Of a stretch of DNA of 64,000 bases, positions 26,516 through 35,631 are shown piece by piece. The stretch lies in NCBI GenBank assembly GCA_903861125.1, contig CAIOTF010000039.1:124001-188000 (forward strand), written 5' to 3'. Each line of letters begins with the position of its first letter. The first letter of the stretch is position 1. The notes below the pieces were generated by a model. It worked only from the letters and a program-made list of their open reading frames with translations. It made no database searches and had not been told where the DNA came from. The position numbers were made by a program, and so were the translations under genes. Origin of the DNA: an uncultured Ignavibacteriota bacterium (GTDB lineage Bacteria > Bacteroidota > Ignavibacteria > UBA10030 > UBA8401).

Positions 26516-26854
26516 TTACTTAAAACTCTCTACTGCACTCTTTACCGTATCATGCAGTTCAATCACGTGGCTCACTTTGGTGATCTTAAAAACATGGGCT
26601 ACCTTTTCAACTGCACAGGCAACCTTCAAATTTCCGCCGGCGTTGCGCATTGTGGTGACTGCACCGATCAGCATTCCGAGTCCGGAACTGTTCATTAACG
26701 ACACGTCACCAAGATCGACCACGATATTTTGTTTTTTCGCATCGAGCAGTTTGTGCAGAGCGCTGTTCAGTTCCGATGCTTCCGGTCCGCCAAGCATGCT
26801 GCCTTCCATCTTTATGACGGTGACACCGTTCAATTCTTTTGTTGAGAACTTCAT
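26516..26854 (-). CDS. STAS-domain anti-sigma factor antagonist
   Basis: A 112-residue single STAS domain of the SpoIIAA/RsbV kind, with the phospho-acceptor loop MNSSGLG (Ser56/Ser57) after strand IVVDLGDV. In partner switching, the unphosphorylated form binds an RsbW-like kinase; kinases phosphorylate it and PP2C phosphatases reverse this. The kinase and phosphatases lie at 30008-34650 on the other strand. It lies downstream of secF with a 12-bp inverted repeat between them and shares no obvious link to protein export. Confidence 0.9.
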   Translation of the reverse strand: MKFSTKELNGVTVIKMEGSMLGGPEASELNSALHKLLDAKKQNIVVDLGDVSLMNSSGLGMLIGAVTTMRNAGGNLKVACAVEKVAHVFKITKVSHVIELHDTVKSAVESFK

Positions 26855-26876
26855 AGGATGCTCACTGGTATGCTGT

Positions 26877-26913
26877 CCTCTTTCCCGCGATTTCTGCAGA
26901 TGCGGGAAAGAGG
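26877..26913. repeat. 12-bp inverted repeat upstream of the STAS gene
   Basis: A perfect 12-bp palindrome (26877-26888 with 26902-26913) around a 13-base loop lies between secF and the STAS gene. It has no T run on the minus strand, so it may be a terminator without a tail, an mRNA-stabilising hairpin or a 5'-leader structure of the STAS gene. Confidence 0.6.
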
Positions 26914-26920
26914 GAAATTA

Positions 26921-27838
26921 TTATTTAACCTTTTTTTCCTGGCGCATTGTAAAATCCAACACAAGCGCGCTTGCAACGTAGATTGATGAATATGTTCCAA
27001 GGATCGTTCCGATGAAGAAGGTAAATGCAAATCCTCGGTTCACCTCGCCGCCGAATAGAATCAGCACAATCAAAACGAGTATGACTGTTCCGCTGGTAAT
27101 AACTGTTCTGCTCAACGTTTCGTTGACCGATCGGTTCATAATGTCGAACAGCGAATCAGCTTTGTGGATCTTCAGATTTTCACGGATACGATCGAAGACG
27201 ATAACCGTATCATTGATCGAGAATCCGATCAACGTCAGGAATGCGGCCATGATCGTTTGATTGATCTCCAGACTTAAATGCGGCGATAGACCATTGAGCA
27301 GCACGATAACGCCAAGCGTCGCAATCACGTCATGGAAGATAGCAATGACGCCGGCAAGGCCGTAGATGAATTTGAAGCGGAAACCGACATAGATCATGAT
27401 GATCAACATTGTCGCACCGACTGCATAAATGGCATTCCGTCTCAGTTCGGCACCGATCTTCGGTCCGATCTTATCCTCGCGAAGCACAGAGAATTTGCTC
27501 GAAGGAAACTCCTTCTGAAGTTCGGAGCGGATCTGTTCGGCAACTTTTCCCCCTTCAGCCTGTTCGGACGTGAAGATCAAAATGTCATTCGGATTTCCGA
27601 ACGATTTGATTTCGCTTCCTTTGTAGCCGATCTTGTCGATCGCCGTGCGGACATCCGAAATAGCCGGAGGATTATCGAATCTCAGTAATAATTCTGTGCC
27701 GCCAAGAAAATCAATTCCGAACGTCATTCCTTTTCCAAAGATGCCCGCGAGACCGATGATGAGAGTAACAACAGAGATCGTATAAAAAATCTTCCTGTTG
27801 CCCATAAAATCTATATTCGTTTTTTTGAATAGACGCAT
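26921..27838 (-). CDS. secF: Protein translocase subunit SecF
   Basis: A 305-residue SecF with six predicted membrane helices. Family motifs present are GIDFLGGTELLLRF near residue 45 and IGFSINDTVIVFDRIRENL near 210, the latter matching the transport-related helix of RND-type SecDF. With SecD it uses the proton gradient to complete Sec-dependent export at the periplasmic side. AGGAG precedes the ATG, and secD lies 64 bases upstream in the same operon. Confidence 0.97.
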   Translation of the reverse strand: MRLFKKTNIDFMGNRKIFYTISVVTLIIGLAGIFGKGMTFGIDFLGGTELLLRFDNPPAISDVRTAIDKIGYKGSEIKSFGNPNDILIFTSEQAEGGKVAEQIRSELQKEFPSSKFSVLREDKIGPKIGAELRRNAIYAVGATMLIIMIYVGFRFKFIYGLAGVIAIFHDVIATLGVIVLLNGLSPHLSLEINQTIMAAFLTLIGFSINDTVIVFDRIRENLKIHKADSLFDIMNRSVNETLSRTVITSGTVILVLIVLILFGGEVNRGFAFTFFIGTILGTYSSIYVASALVLDFTMRQEKKVK

Positions 27839-27902
27839 TACAATTATTCTCCTAAATCAATAAAAATCTAAATGTTCAAAAAATTTTAATTTGTTCTACT
27901 TC

Positions 27903-29792
27903 CTAACCGAAATTGATCTCGGTTGAACCACGTTCCACCATAATTTCAAAAACAACTCGGGTGATAACAATAGCCGTGAACAAATTGGCAGTAACACCCA
28001 TCATCAGCGTCAATGCAAAACCTTGTACCGGACCGGTTCCGAATTGATACAAAACAACGCCCGAGAAAAATGTTGTGACGTTCGAGTCAAGAATAGCACT
28101 AAATGCCTTTCCGTAACCTGCATCGATCGCGGCTCTAAGTGCCTTATGCGTTGCCAGTTCCTCGCGGATACGTTCATAAATAAGCACGTTCGCATCTACT
28201 GCCATACCGATCGTAAGAACGATACCGGCAATACCGGGAAGCGTCATCGTACCGCCGAAGGCAGCAAGAATGGCAAAGATAAACAGCACGTTGATGAAAA
28301 GAGCAATATTAGCGACAGCTCCGCCGGTTCTGTAATAGATCATCATGAATAAAACCGTGATGATCAATGCATACGTGAACGACTTTGTTCCTGCCAGAAT
28401 CGAATCTTCGCCGAGCGACGGTCCGACACTTCGCTGTTCCATGATGTCTACGGGAGCAGGGAGGGCGCCGGCTTTCAAAATGATCTCAAGCAATCGTGCT
28501 TCTTCGATATTAGCCATTCCTTCAATCTGCGAACGTCCGCCTGTAATTTTTCCGCGGATATTCGGTGCGGAAAACACTGCATCGTCAAGAACGATTGCCA
28601 TTCTCTTATTGATATTGGCACCGGTAATGCGTGCCCATTCACGTGAACCTTCGTTGTTCATTTCCATTGTAACGATCGGCTGGTTGAAACTCTGGTCGAT
28701 CGTTGCCTGTGCATTGATAACTACGGTTCCAGTCAATTCGGGAGTTTTCTTTAAAGCATAGAGACTGAAATATTTCACTCCTTCGTTGATGAACAGATGT
28801 TTGGATGAAAAATAGAAAGCCATGTCCGACGGCAGAATCTTTTGCACATCGGGTCGGGCCAGAATTCTCATGACTTTATCTTTATCGTTTTCGGAAACAT
28901 ACGCTTCACCGTTGCCCTGCTGGTTCGGACGTGCAAGGAACAAGAACGGATGATCCTTTGCCTGCTGTTCCGGGGATTTTTGTGCATCAGCGACAGCGTT
29001 TGAAGCGGTGTCTGATTTGCTTGTAAGAGCCGACAGCGTGTTCTTTGGTGCTGCTGTTTTTTTCGTTGTATCAGCCGACGATGTTGAATCGTTGTAACCC
29101 TTGCCGGCAAGATACTTGTCCACAGCTTCCATTGTTTTATAGATGATGTCGGGATCTTTCATCAGCTTGAATTCCAACAGCGCAGTTCCCTGCAGCAATT
29201 GGCGGACTTCATCCTCTTTGGAAACACCCGGCAACTCTACGATGATCCTTCGGCCCCCTTGCTTTTGGATTGATGGTTCCGACACGCCATATTGATCGAC
29301 GCGGTTACGGATGATTTCCATCGCACGGTCAACAGCCTTATCGGTTTCATCCTGCAAGCGTTTGAGGATCTTATCGTTATCTTCACGAAGCGATCCGTAA
29401 TAGCGGCTTAATCGAATTTGTTTTGCATCGAATGCACGCTGGAATATTGTAATGATATTTTCATCGCTTGTCTGAGCTTCACGGGCTATATCGGTCATCA
29501 GCAGAGCGAATTGATCGTCTTTGTTCTTAGCGATCTGTTCCAGCATCTTCAGCACGTTCACTTCCATCACAACACGCATGCCGCCCTGAAGGTCTAAGCC
29601 GAGTTTTATCCGTTTTGCTTTTGATTCCCGAATTGCAATCTCGTTATCGACGACATATTTTGCACTGTCTTGACCGACGCGGGTTGAAAGCTCTTTTTCA
29701 AAATTATATGCCCGGTACGTAGGGTAGAGAAAATAGAGCGCCAGAGCGAATGTAGAAACAATAATAAACAACTTACCGCGATTTTTTTTCAC
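27903..29792 (-). CDS. secD: Protein translocase subunit SecD
   Basis: A 629-residue SecD with an N-terminal helix, KLGLDLQGGMRVVMEV near residue 65, a large periplasmic part, and C-terminal helices with TIGMAVDANVLIYERIREE. Between about residues 225 and 280 there is a low-complexity linker rich in Ser, Thr, Ala and Lys, which is not part of the core fold. The start is GTG behind GGAGG. A TTGATT-17-TATATT promoter lies about 60 bases upstream. SecD and SecF are separate chains here, unlike the fused SecDF of many Bacteroidota. Confidence 0.97.
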   Translation of the reverse strand: MKKNRGKLFIIVSTFALALYFLYPTYRAYNFEKELSTRVGQDSAKYVVDNEIAIRESKAKRIKLGLDLQGGMRVVMEVNVLKMLEQIAKNKDDQFALLMTDIAREAQTSDENIITIFQRAFDAKQIRLSRYYGSLREDNDKILKRLQDETDKAVDRAMEIIRNRVDQYGVSEPSIQKQGGRRIIVELPGVSKEDEVRQLLQGTALLEFKLMKDPDIIYKTMEAVDKYLAGKGYNDSTSSADTTKKTAAPKNTLSALTSKSDTASNAVADAQKSPEQQAKDHPFLFLARPNQQGNGEAYVSENDKDKVMRILARPDVQKILPSDMAFYFSSKHLFINEGVKYFSLYALKKTPELTGTVVINAQATIDQSFNQPIVTMEMNNEGSREWARITGANINKRMAIVLDDAVFSAPNIRGKITGGRSQIEGMANIEEARLLEIILKAGALPAPVDIMEQRSVGPSLGEDSILAGTKSFTYALIITVLFMMIYYRTGGAVANIALFINVLFIFAILAAFGGTMTLPGIAGIVLTIGMAVDANVLIYERIREELATHKALRAAIDAGYGKAFSAILDSNVTTFFSGVVLYQFGTGPVQGFALTLMMGVTANLFTAIVITRVVFEIMVERGSTEINFG

Positions 29793-29848
29793 AAATAAAC
29801 CTCCACAAATTACAGGTGTTTTTTAATTAATATTAGTTCAAGGAGAAA

Positions 29849-29877
29849 AATATAACGCAAAACCGCTCTAAAATCAA
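29849..29877 (-). promoter_or_regulatory. Sigma-70-like promoter for secDF
   Basis: Read on the minus strand, TTGATT (29872-29877) and TATATT (29849-29854) are separated by 17 bases. Transcription would begin near 29842, leaving a leader of about 50 bases before the secD GTG. Confidence 0.5.
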
Positions 29878-30007
29878 TGAAAATTTACCCGGAATGTCAA
29901 ACTCCCGTTTTTGTTATTCAAGCGATAATTTTCTACTTTATTGAAATTGTGCAACTTTTGTCCGCTGAATCCGAATGATTTGAACGGCACTTCATAGAAT
30001 ACACTCA

Positions 30008-32077
30008 ATGCGTCTTAAAAAAATTCTGCTCCTTTTCGGGGCGATCATACTTTCCGTCGTCGTTTTCATCGTTAATGCTGCAACCAAAAATGTCGATCTG
30101 GCAGCTACGATGCTTCAGTATGTACGGACGACGTGCATCCTTCTCACATTTGCTGCAATCTATTTTTATATTCAAATTGTAAAACGGGAAAAACAGCGCG
30201 GTATCGTGCAGGGGATCGGTTCCGTTGCCATCTTTGCCGGTATTTTTCTTGGCACATATCTCATCATCAGTTTTTTGCCGTTAAAAGGATTTGAAACCAG
30301 GGATCTGACGCTTTATCCGCGCGACTATCAAACGATTTTTTTCTCTTCCATCATCAGCATTGTTTCCGGTATCTTTGCCATCGTTTCTCTTCTGTTTATC
30401 AAGGATCTTATCCTTTACAAAAGGAAAAAAAATACCCTTCGTAATTTTCTGATCCTCATCGGAAGTATCGTCATCACTTCTCTTTCGGAACTTATCGACA
30501 AACCGCTTGAAGATTCGGCGGTCAGTGTTATCTTTTTGGTCATAGCAATCCTCATGATCATTGTCAATTCATTCCGTCTTGCCTGGATCGCATATCTTCC
30601 ACGAAAAGAAAAAGTGTATTCATTATTGTACTCGCTGTTATCGTTCTTTGGTTTTCTTATCATTCTTGTCATCATCTCCAGCGAGGCGGGATGGACGGAG
30701 AAAGGGATACACTATTATAGTTCTGCGCTCTTTACATTTGTGCGGATCACTTCGATCTTTGGCACGGTGTATTTCGGGATGTCGTTCGTCTCCACATTAT
30801 TCCATCTTCCGACAGCAGAAGCGTTCGACCGTAAACAAACGGAGATCAGTTCTCTGCACAATCTTGGCCGTTTGATCAACCAGGTTTTCGATCTGAAGGA
30901 TCTTGCTGAAACGGCAACGAAAATGGCGGCAGAAGTCGTTCAGGCAACAAGTGTGTGGCTTGAGATCATACCAACGGAAGGATCATTTCACAAAAGCGGT
31001 CTGATGTCGCAGCGGAACATTGATGACCAAGAAATTGAAGCGATACTTTCCGGCGGCGAAAAGTCCGTCCGGTCCGTTGTGTGTCAAACGAAAAAAGTGT
31101 TGATGATCGACGATATCAGTACAGATGCAATGACAAAGCATCTGCCCAAAATGAAAAAGACAGGATCGCTGCTTATTGTTCCGCTGCTGTCGCATGAACA
31201 AGTGATCGGCATCGTCTATGCGACGAAAGAAATCAATTTCGGTTTTGATAAGGATGATGTCGATATCCTTGCCGGATTCGCCGACCAAGTTGCCATCGCT
31301 ATTGAGAACGCGCGACTGATCGAACGTTCATTTGAAAAAGAACGGCTGCAGCGTGAACTGATGCTGGCTCAGGAAATGCAGCAGCGCCTGCTTCCTCAGC
31401 ATCTTCCTGTATTTGCTACTGTGGATATGAAAGCCGTATCGTCACCTGCACTTGAAGTTGGCGGCGATTATTATGATTACGTTATGATCGACGAAGAACT
31501 TGTCGGTATCGTAATTGGTGATGTGTCCGGTAAAGGGGTGGGTGCCGCATTTTACATGGCGGAAGTGAAAGGTATTTTTCAATCGCTGGCAAGGATCTAC
31601 CGTTCACCGCGTGATTTTATGATTAAGGCAAATGGTGCGCTAGTTTCCAGCATCGACAAGCGTTCATTTATCAGTTTAATTTATGCCACCATCAATGTGA
31701 AAACCGGCGAACTTATTGTCTCACGGGCAGGACATTGTCCAATGCTCTATATCGGTGGAGGAAAAAAGGAATACGTGAAGCAGGTAGGTATTGGTCTTGG
31801 AATTACCTCCGGGAAAATCTTTGACGAGAGTGTTGAAGAACAAAAAATAATGATGAAAAGTGGCGATGTCTGTGTATTTTATACGGACGGCGTCACGGAG
31901 TCGCGTGCCTCCAATGGAGATGAATTTGGGTATGATCGGCTGCTTGAGGTAGTTGATGCACATAAACATCTGGGGGCGGAAGAGATCAAAGAAGCAATTA
32001 TACAAACTGTATGGAATTATACGGATGCAAAAGGTTATCATGACGATCTTACCGTTTTTGTCGTAAAATGGACATAA
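30008..32077 (+). CDS. Membrane-bound GAF-PP2C (RsbU/SpoIIE-like) serine phosphatase
   Basis: A 689-residue protein. Residues 1-275 contain about eight hydrophobic helices, 290-435 a GAF-like sensory domain, a short coiled coil follows (ERLQRELMLAQEMQQRLLP), and 465-689 a PP2C/SpoIIE phosphatase with metal-site motifs VGGDYYDYV, GDVSGKGVGAAF, YTDGVTE and HDDLTVFV. The linker helix followed by LLP is the usual activating helix in RsbU proteins. Predicted job: sense a membrane or small-molecule cue and dephosphorylate the STAS antagonist encoded next. Its start lacks a clear ribosome binding site. It diverges from secD. Confidence 0.9.
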   Translation: MRLKKILLLFGAIILSVVVFIVNAATKNVDLAATMLQYVRTTCILLTFAAIYFYIQIVKREKQRGIVQGIGSVAIFAGIFLGTYLIISFLPLKGFETRDLTLYPRDYQTIFFSSIISIVSGIFAIVSLLFIKDLILYKRKKNTLRNFLILIGSIVITSLSELIDKPLEDSAVSVIFLVIAILMIIVNSFRLAWIAYLPRKEKVYSLLYSLLSFFGFLIILVIISSEAGWTEKGIHYYSSALFTFVRITSIFGTVYFGMSFVSTLFHLPTAEAFDRKQTEISSLHNLGRLINQVFDLKDLAETATKMAAEVVQATSVWLEIIPTEGSFHKSGLMSQRNIDDQEIEAILSGGEKSVRSVVCQTKKVLMIDDISTDAMTKHLPKMKKTGSLLIVPLLSHEQVIGIVYATKEINFGFDKDDVDILAGFADQVAIAIENARLIERSFEKERLQRELMLAQEMQQRLLPQHLPVFATVDMKAVSSPALEVGGDYYDYVMIDEELVGIVIGDVSGKGVGAAFYMAEVKGIFQSLARIYRSPRDFMIKANGALVSSIDKRSFISLIYATINVKTGELIVSRAGHCPMLYIGGGKKEYVKQVGIGLGITSGKIFDESVEEQKIMMKSGDVCVFYTDGVTESRASNGDEFGYDRLLEVVDAHKHLGAEEIKEAIIQTVWNYTDAKGYHDDLTVFVVKWT

Positions 32078-32142
32078 TATTATAGTTCTCAAAGAAGTGG
32101 AACAAAGTTGAAAAGTAACCGTTTATCTTTGTAGGAGCATGT

Positions 32143-32499
32143 ATGAGTGATTTCAAAGTAACTATTCGTTCAAGAGACAACAACATACACGTGTTGGAGT
32201 TGAAGGGCTATCTGGATGCGCACACGACACCAGCGCTGGAGGACTCCTTCCAAAAGATGTTGAATGAGAAGAAGTACCGTCTTATTGTCAATTGTAAAGA
32301 ATTGTCATACATCTCCAGCGCAGGGCTGGGTGTCTTCATGGCGTTTATCGAAGATGTGAGAGCGAATGACGGTGACATTAAAATGTCGGACATGTCGCCG
32401 AAAGTTTTCAATATCTTCGATCTGCTGGGATTTCCGATGCTCTACGATATCGTCCCGGCGGAAGAAGAAGCTGCAAAAAAATTTGATATGACAAAATAG
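32143..32499 (+). CDS. STAS-domain anti-sigma factor antagonist (RsbV-like)
   Basis: A 118-residue STAS domain with the acceptor loop YISSAGLG (Ser58/Ser59) following LIVNCKEL. It lies between an RsbU-like phosphatase and an RsbW-like kinase, 21 bases before the latter, which is the classic order for a partner-switching module. TAGGAG precedes the ATG. Its C-terminus is slightly extended and acidic, then basic. It resembles the STAS protein at 26516-26854 only at family level. Confidence 0.92.
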   Translation: MSDFKVTIRSRDNNIHVLELKGYLDAHTTPALEDSFQKMLNEKKYRLIVNCKELSYISSAGLGVFMAFIEDVRANDGDIKMSDMSPKVFNIFDLLGFPMLYDIVPAEEEAAKKFDMTK

Positions 32500-32519
32500 A
32501 TTAATCCGAAACTCACGCA

Positions 32520-32948
32520 ATGGCAGCCAAACAAACATATAAATCCTCTCTCAGCATTCCGAGTCAGACCGAGCGCCTGAACGATGTGCGGGAATTTGTT
32601 TCCGGACTGGCTCGTGTTCACGGATTTGCTGAAGACGACATCAACAAGATAGCCATTGCTGTTGATGAAGCATGCACGAACATCATAAAGCACGGATATA
32701 ATTTTGCACCTGATAAAAAGATCGATGTTGAGATCGTACGCCGGGGGAATGATTTTGAGATTGTCATTTCGGACAAAGGAAAACAGTTTGATGCGAGTGC
32801 CATACAAACACCCGACATGAAAGATTATCTTGAACATTACCGTCGCGGTGGTCTCGGCGTGTATTTGATGAAACGGATTATGGATAAAGTAGAATTTAAT
32901 CTCCTCAGCGACAGGAATGTTCTGCGGATGACCAAAACGCTTAATTAA
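32520..32948 (+). CDS. RsbW-like anti-sigma factor serine kinase
   Basis: A 142-residue HATPase_c_2 protein. The N-box reads AVDEACTNIIKHGY, the G1 box ISDKGKQFD and the G2 region RRGGLGVYLMKRIMD. These are the ATP-binding elements of RsbW/SpoIIAB kinases, which phosphorylate a STAS antagonist and sequester a sigma factor or other target. No sigma factor is encoded in this window, so the output is unknown; some relatives control other targets. The next gene begins only 4 bases after its stop. Confidence 0.9.
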   Translation: MAAKQTYKSSLSIPSQTERLNDVREFVSGLARVHGFAEDDINKIAIAVDEACTNIIKHGYNFAPDKKIDVEIVRRGNDFEIVISDKGKQFDASAIQTPDMKDYLEHYRRGGLGVYLMKRIMDKVEFNLLSDRNVLRMTKTLN

Positions 32949-32952
32949 TGCT

Positions 32953-34650
32953 GTGACACATCAACCCCACACATCTCGTCCCGAGTCAGAACTTCTGGAC
33001 CTTTTTGAATTCAGTCACGTTGTCAATTCTTCTCTCGATCTCTCCATTATTCTCGATACGCTTTTGCTGACGCTGATGGGTAAATTGCTCTCTGCCAAAG
33101 CAGTCGTACTGCTGCATGAAGAGCGTACAATTTTCTCCGTTGTGAACGGAAAAGGAATCCCCAAAAGTTTTCTGAAACAAAAAATCAGTCTGCCGAGGAT
33201 CAGAAAAAAAACTATTCGTGTCGACAAAGTATTTTGTGAGCCGCTCTTTACGCATGGTATCAACCGGCTGTTCCCAATCGTTTCGCAGGATCATGTAATC
33301 GGATACTTCGGCGTTGCAGAACATTCCCGCCGTCCGATCGGTACTACGGAACGGAAGTTCATTGAAACGCTGATCAGTATTTCGGCAACGGCGATCGAAA
33401 AAGGATTTTCTTTCCGCACGGTGAAAACGATCAATCGCTCGCTCGACGAGAAGATACAACAGTTGAAGACATTGTTCGAACTGGCGAAGGAATTCGGCGG
33501 CATTCTTGAGCAGGACAAACTGCTGAAATTATTCTCGCTGACGCTGATGGGTCAGGTGGGGACAAGCCGTTACGCGATTTGCCTGAAAGAAGGGAAAAGC
33601 ATCTATTCAAAAATATCCGGTGCTTATCTCGAAACAGATAAAGGTTTGATCTTTGACTTGGTACAATCGCCGCTATTGAGTTCTGCGATCCCCCGCAAGA
33701 AGAAATACGAAGTGCTCCGCGAACATCTGGCAAAAGAAAAGATTATAGCACTTATTCCGCTGCAGATGCAGAATGAAGTAAAAGGGGTTCTGTGTCTGGG
33801 CGAACGGCTGCGGGGAGGAGAATATTCGGAAAGCGATCTCGAGTTTATTTTTTCACTTTCCAATCTTGCATTTGTTTCCCTGGAAAATTCCCGTTTGTTC
33901 ATTGAAGAGATCGAAAAGAAAAAACTGGAAAATGAACTGCTTATTGCGCGCGAGATACAGCAAGGACTGCTGCCGAGAACGCTTCCGGAGATCGCAAAAT
34001 TTGAAATCTCCGGTATTAATATTTCGTCCAAACAGGTTGGCGGGGATTATTACGACGTTATTCCAGCGGACAATGGAACGTTCATCATCGCAATCGGCGA
34101 TGTTTCGGGGAAAGGTACTCCTGCATCGCTGCTGATGGCTAATGTTCAAGCGACAGTGCATGCACTTGTTCCATTCCATCTTGAACTTCCGGTTGCCACC
34201 GCACGGATCAATGACCTTATCTATCGTAATACCGGGTCCGACAAGTTTATCACATTTTTTTGGGGTGCACTTGATCCCAAGACCAGAAAATTTCAATATG
34301 TTAACGCAGGACACAATCACCCGTTAGTTTTGAGAGCCAACGGTTCGATCGAGCGTCTCAGCGAAGGGGGACTGATCCTCGGCATTATGAAAACAGTCAT
34401 GCCGTACGAAGAGGGAAGCATTGTGCTTAAATCCGGAGACAGCGTCATCATGTTTACAGACGGTGTCAGTGAAGCTATGAATGTTCATGGTGATGACTAT
34501 ACCGAAGAACGACTGGAAGCGTTCGTCAAACGGCAAAATGGCAAAACGGCACACGATATATTAACCGGGATCAAAAACGAGATACAGCACTTTACACACG
34601 GTGCGCCCCAGTCGGATGATATAACAATGGTCGTATTCAAAGCTCTCTAA
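32953..34650 (+). CDS. Double-GAF PP2C (RsbU/SpoIIE-like) phosphatase
   Basis: A 565-residue soluble protein with two GAF-like regions (about 15-165 and 170-315), a coiled-coil linker ending QQGLLPRTLPE, and a PP2C/SpoIIE domain from about 345 with VGGDYYDVIP, GDVSGKGTPAS, FTDGVSEAMN and QSDDITMVVF. It starts with GTG 4 bases after the kinase stop and without a clear ribosome binding site, so translation is probably coupled. It would give the module a second, cytosolic input beside the membrane-bound phosphatase at 30008. Confidence 0.9.
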   Translation: MTHQPHTSRPESELLDLFEFSHVVNSSLDLSIILDTLLLTLMGKLLSAKAVVLLHEERTIFSVVNGKGIPKSFLKQKISLPRIRKKTIRVDKVFCEPLFTHGINRLFPIVSQDHVIGYFGVAEHSRRPIGTTERKFIETLISISATAIEKGFSFRTVKTINRSLDEKIQQLKTLFELAKEFGGILEQDKLLKLFSLTLMGQVGTSRYAICLKEGKSIYSKISGAYLETDKGLIFDLVQSPLLSSAIPRKKKYEVLREHLAKEKIIALIPLQMQNEVKGVLCLGERLRGGEYSESDLEFIFSLSNLAFVSLENSRLFIEEIEKKKLENELLIAREIQQGLLPRTLPEIAKFEISGINISSKQVGGDYYDVIPADNGTFIIAIGDVSGKGTPASLLMANVQATVHALVPFHLELPVATARINDLIYRNTGSDKFITFFWGALDPKTRKFQYVNAGHNHPLVLRANGSIERLSEGGLILGIMKTVMPYEEGSIVLKSGDSVIMFTDGVSEAMNVHGDDYTEERLEAFVKRQNGKTAHDILTGIKNEIQHFTHGAPQSDDITMVVFKAL

Positions 34651-34713
34651 CGTTCCGACATACCCGCGTCAGTATTTTTTTGATTTCAGAATTGTTGTTT
34701 GTATTTTCCACCC

Positions 34714-35631
34714 ATGCAAAATCAGATCGAATACTTCTTCTTCCGTTTGCTCTTTTATATTATCCGGCTCTTCGGTTTTCAAACCGTGCAGCGCTTAGGC
34801 GGGGCATTCGGTAATTTTGTCTATTCTGTTATCGGCTTTCGCAAAAAACTGGTGATGGATAATTTGCGTAATGCATTTCCCGAGAAGCGTGAACAAGAGA
34901 TCGATGCGATTGCGAAAGGATCATACCGGAATCTTTTTACCGCATTCTTTGAGATCCTCTATTTGGATAAACTCACGGCAGATGAAATTCGGCGCAGTGT
35001 TTCGTTCCCGGATGCCGGCAAGATCCAGGAATTATTGAAGCAGGGCAAAGGGTTGATCATTCTTACCGGTCATTTCGGAAATTGGGAATTATGTGCACTG
35101 ACCGTTCCAGTTATTGTTCCCCAAAAATATACGGTCGTGGTGCAAAAACAGCGTAACCCGCATGTGAATGATTTTATGACATATATGCGTTCCCGTTTCG
35201 GATCGAAACTTGTGGTAATGGAGAAAGCGCTTCGAGAATCACTGCGGGCACTTTCCAACAACGAAGCGGTGGCGCTGATCGCGGATCAAAGCGGACCGGA
35301 AAGCGGCATCTATTCAAATTTTTTCGGACGCCCGGCATCGACTCATCAGGGACCGGCGGTATTCCAACTGCGCAGTGGTGCACCGATGATTATGGTGATG
35401 CTGATCCGTGAAGGGGCGGGAAAATTCAGGATCGATTTGGAGGAGATTGACACAAAGAATCTGCAAGGAACGGACGAAGAAAAAATGAACGAGATCACAC
35501 AGCGCCATGTGAGTATGCTGGAAAAATTTGTCCGCCAATACCCCGAACACTGGTTATGGATGCACAAACGGTGGAAGCACACGGAAACGTACCGGAAGAA
35601 ACAATCAATCATGAAAGCAGCGCAATCGTGA
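34714..35631 (+). CDS. lpxL: Lipid A acyltransferase, LpxL/HtrB family
   Basis: A 305-residue late acyltransferase that adds a secondary acyl chain to lipid A at the inner membrane. The catalytic H-x4-E motif is HFGNWE near residue 120, with an N-terminal hydrophobic anchor (about 6-25), ADQSGPESG for the acceptor site and the C-terminal LWMHKRWK typical of the family. I use ATG 34714; TTG 34699 is in frame but gives an unusual start. The next gene overlaps its stop by 4 bases. Acyl length and site cannot be read from the sequence. Confidence 0.92.
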   Translation: MQNQIEYFFFRLLFYIIRLFGFQTVQRLGGAFGNFVYSVIGFRKKLVMDNLRNAFPEKREQEIDAIAKGSYRNLFTAFFEILYLDKLTADEIRRSVSFPDAGKIQELLKQGKGLIILTGHFGNWELCALTVPVIVPQKYTVVVQKQRNPHVNDFMTYMRSRFGSKLVVMEKALRESLRALSNNEAVALIADQSGPESGIYSNFFGRPASTHQGPAVFQLRSGAPMIMVMLIREGAGKFRIDLEEIDTKNLQGTDEEKMNEITQRHVSMLEKFVRQYPEHWLWMHKRWKHTETYRKKQSIMKAAQS

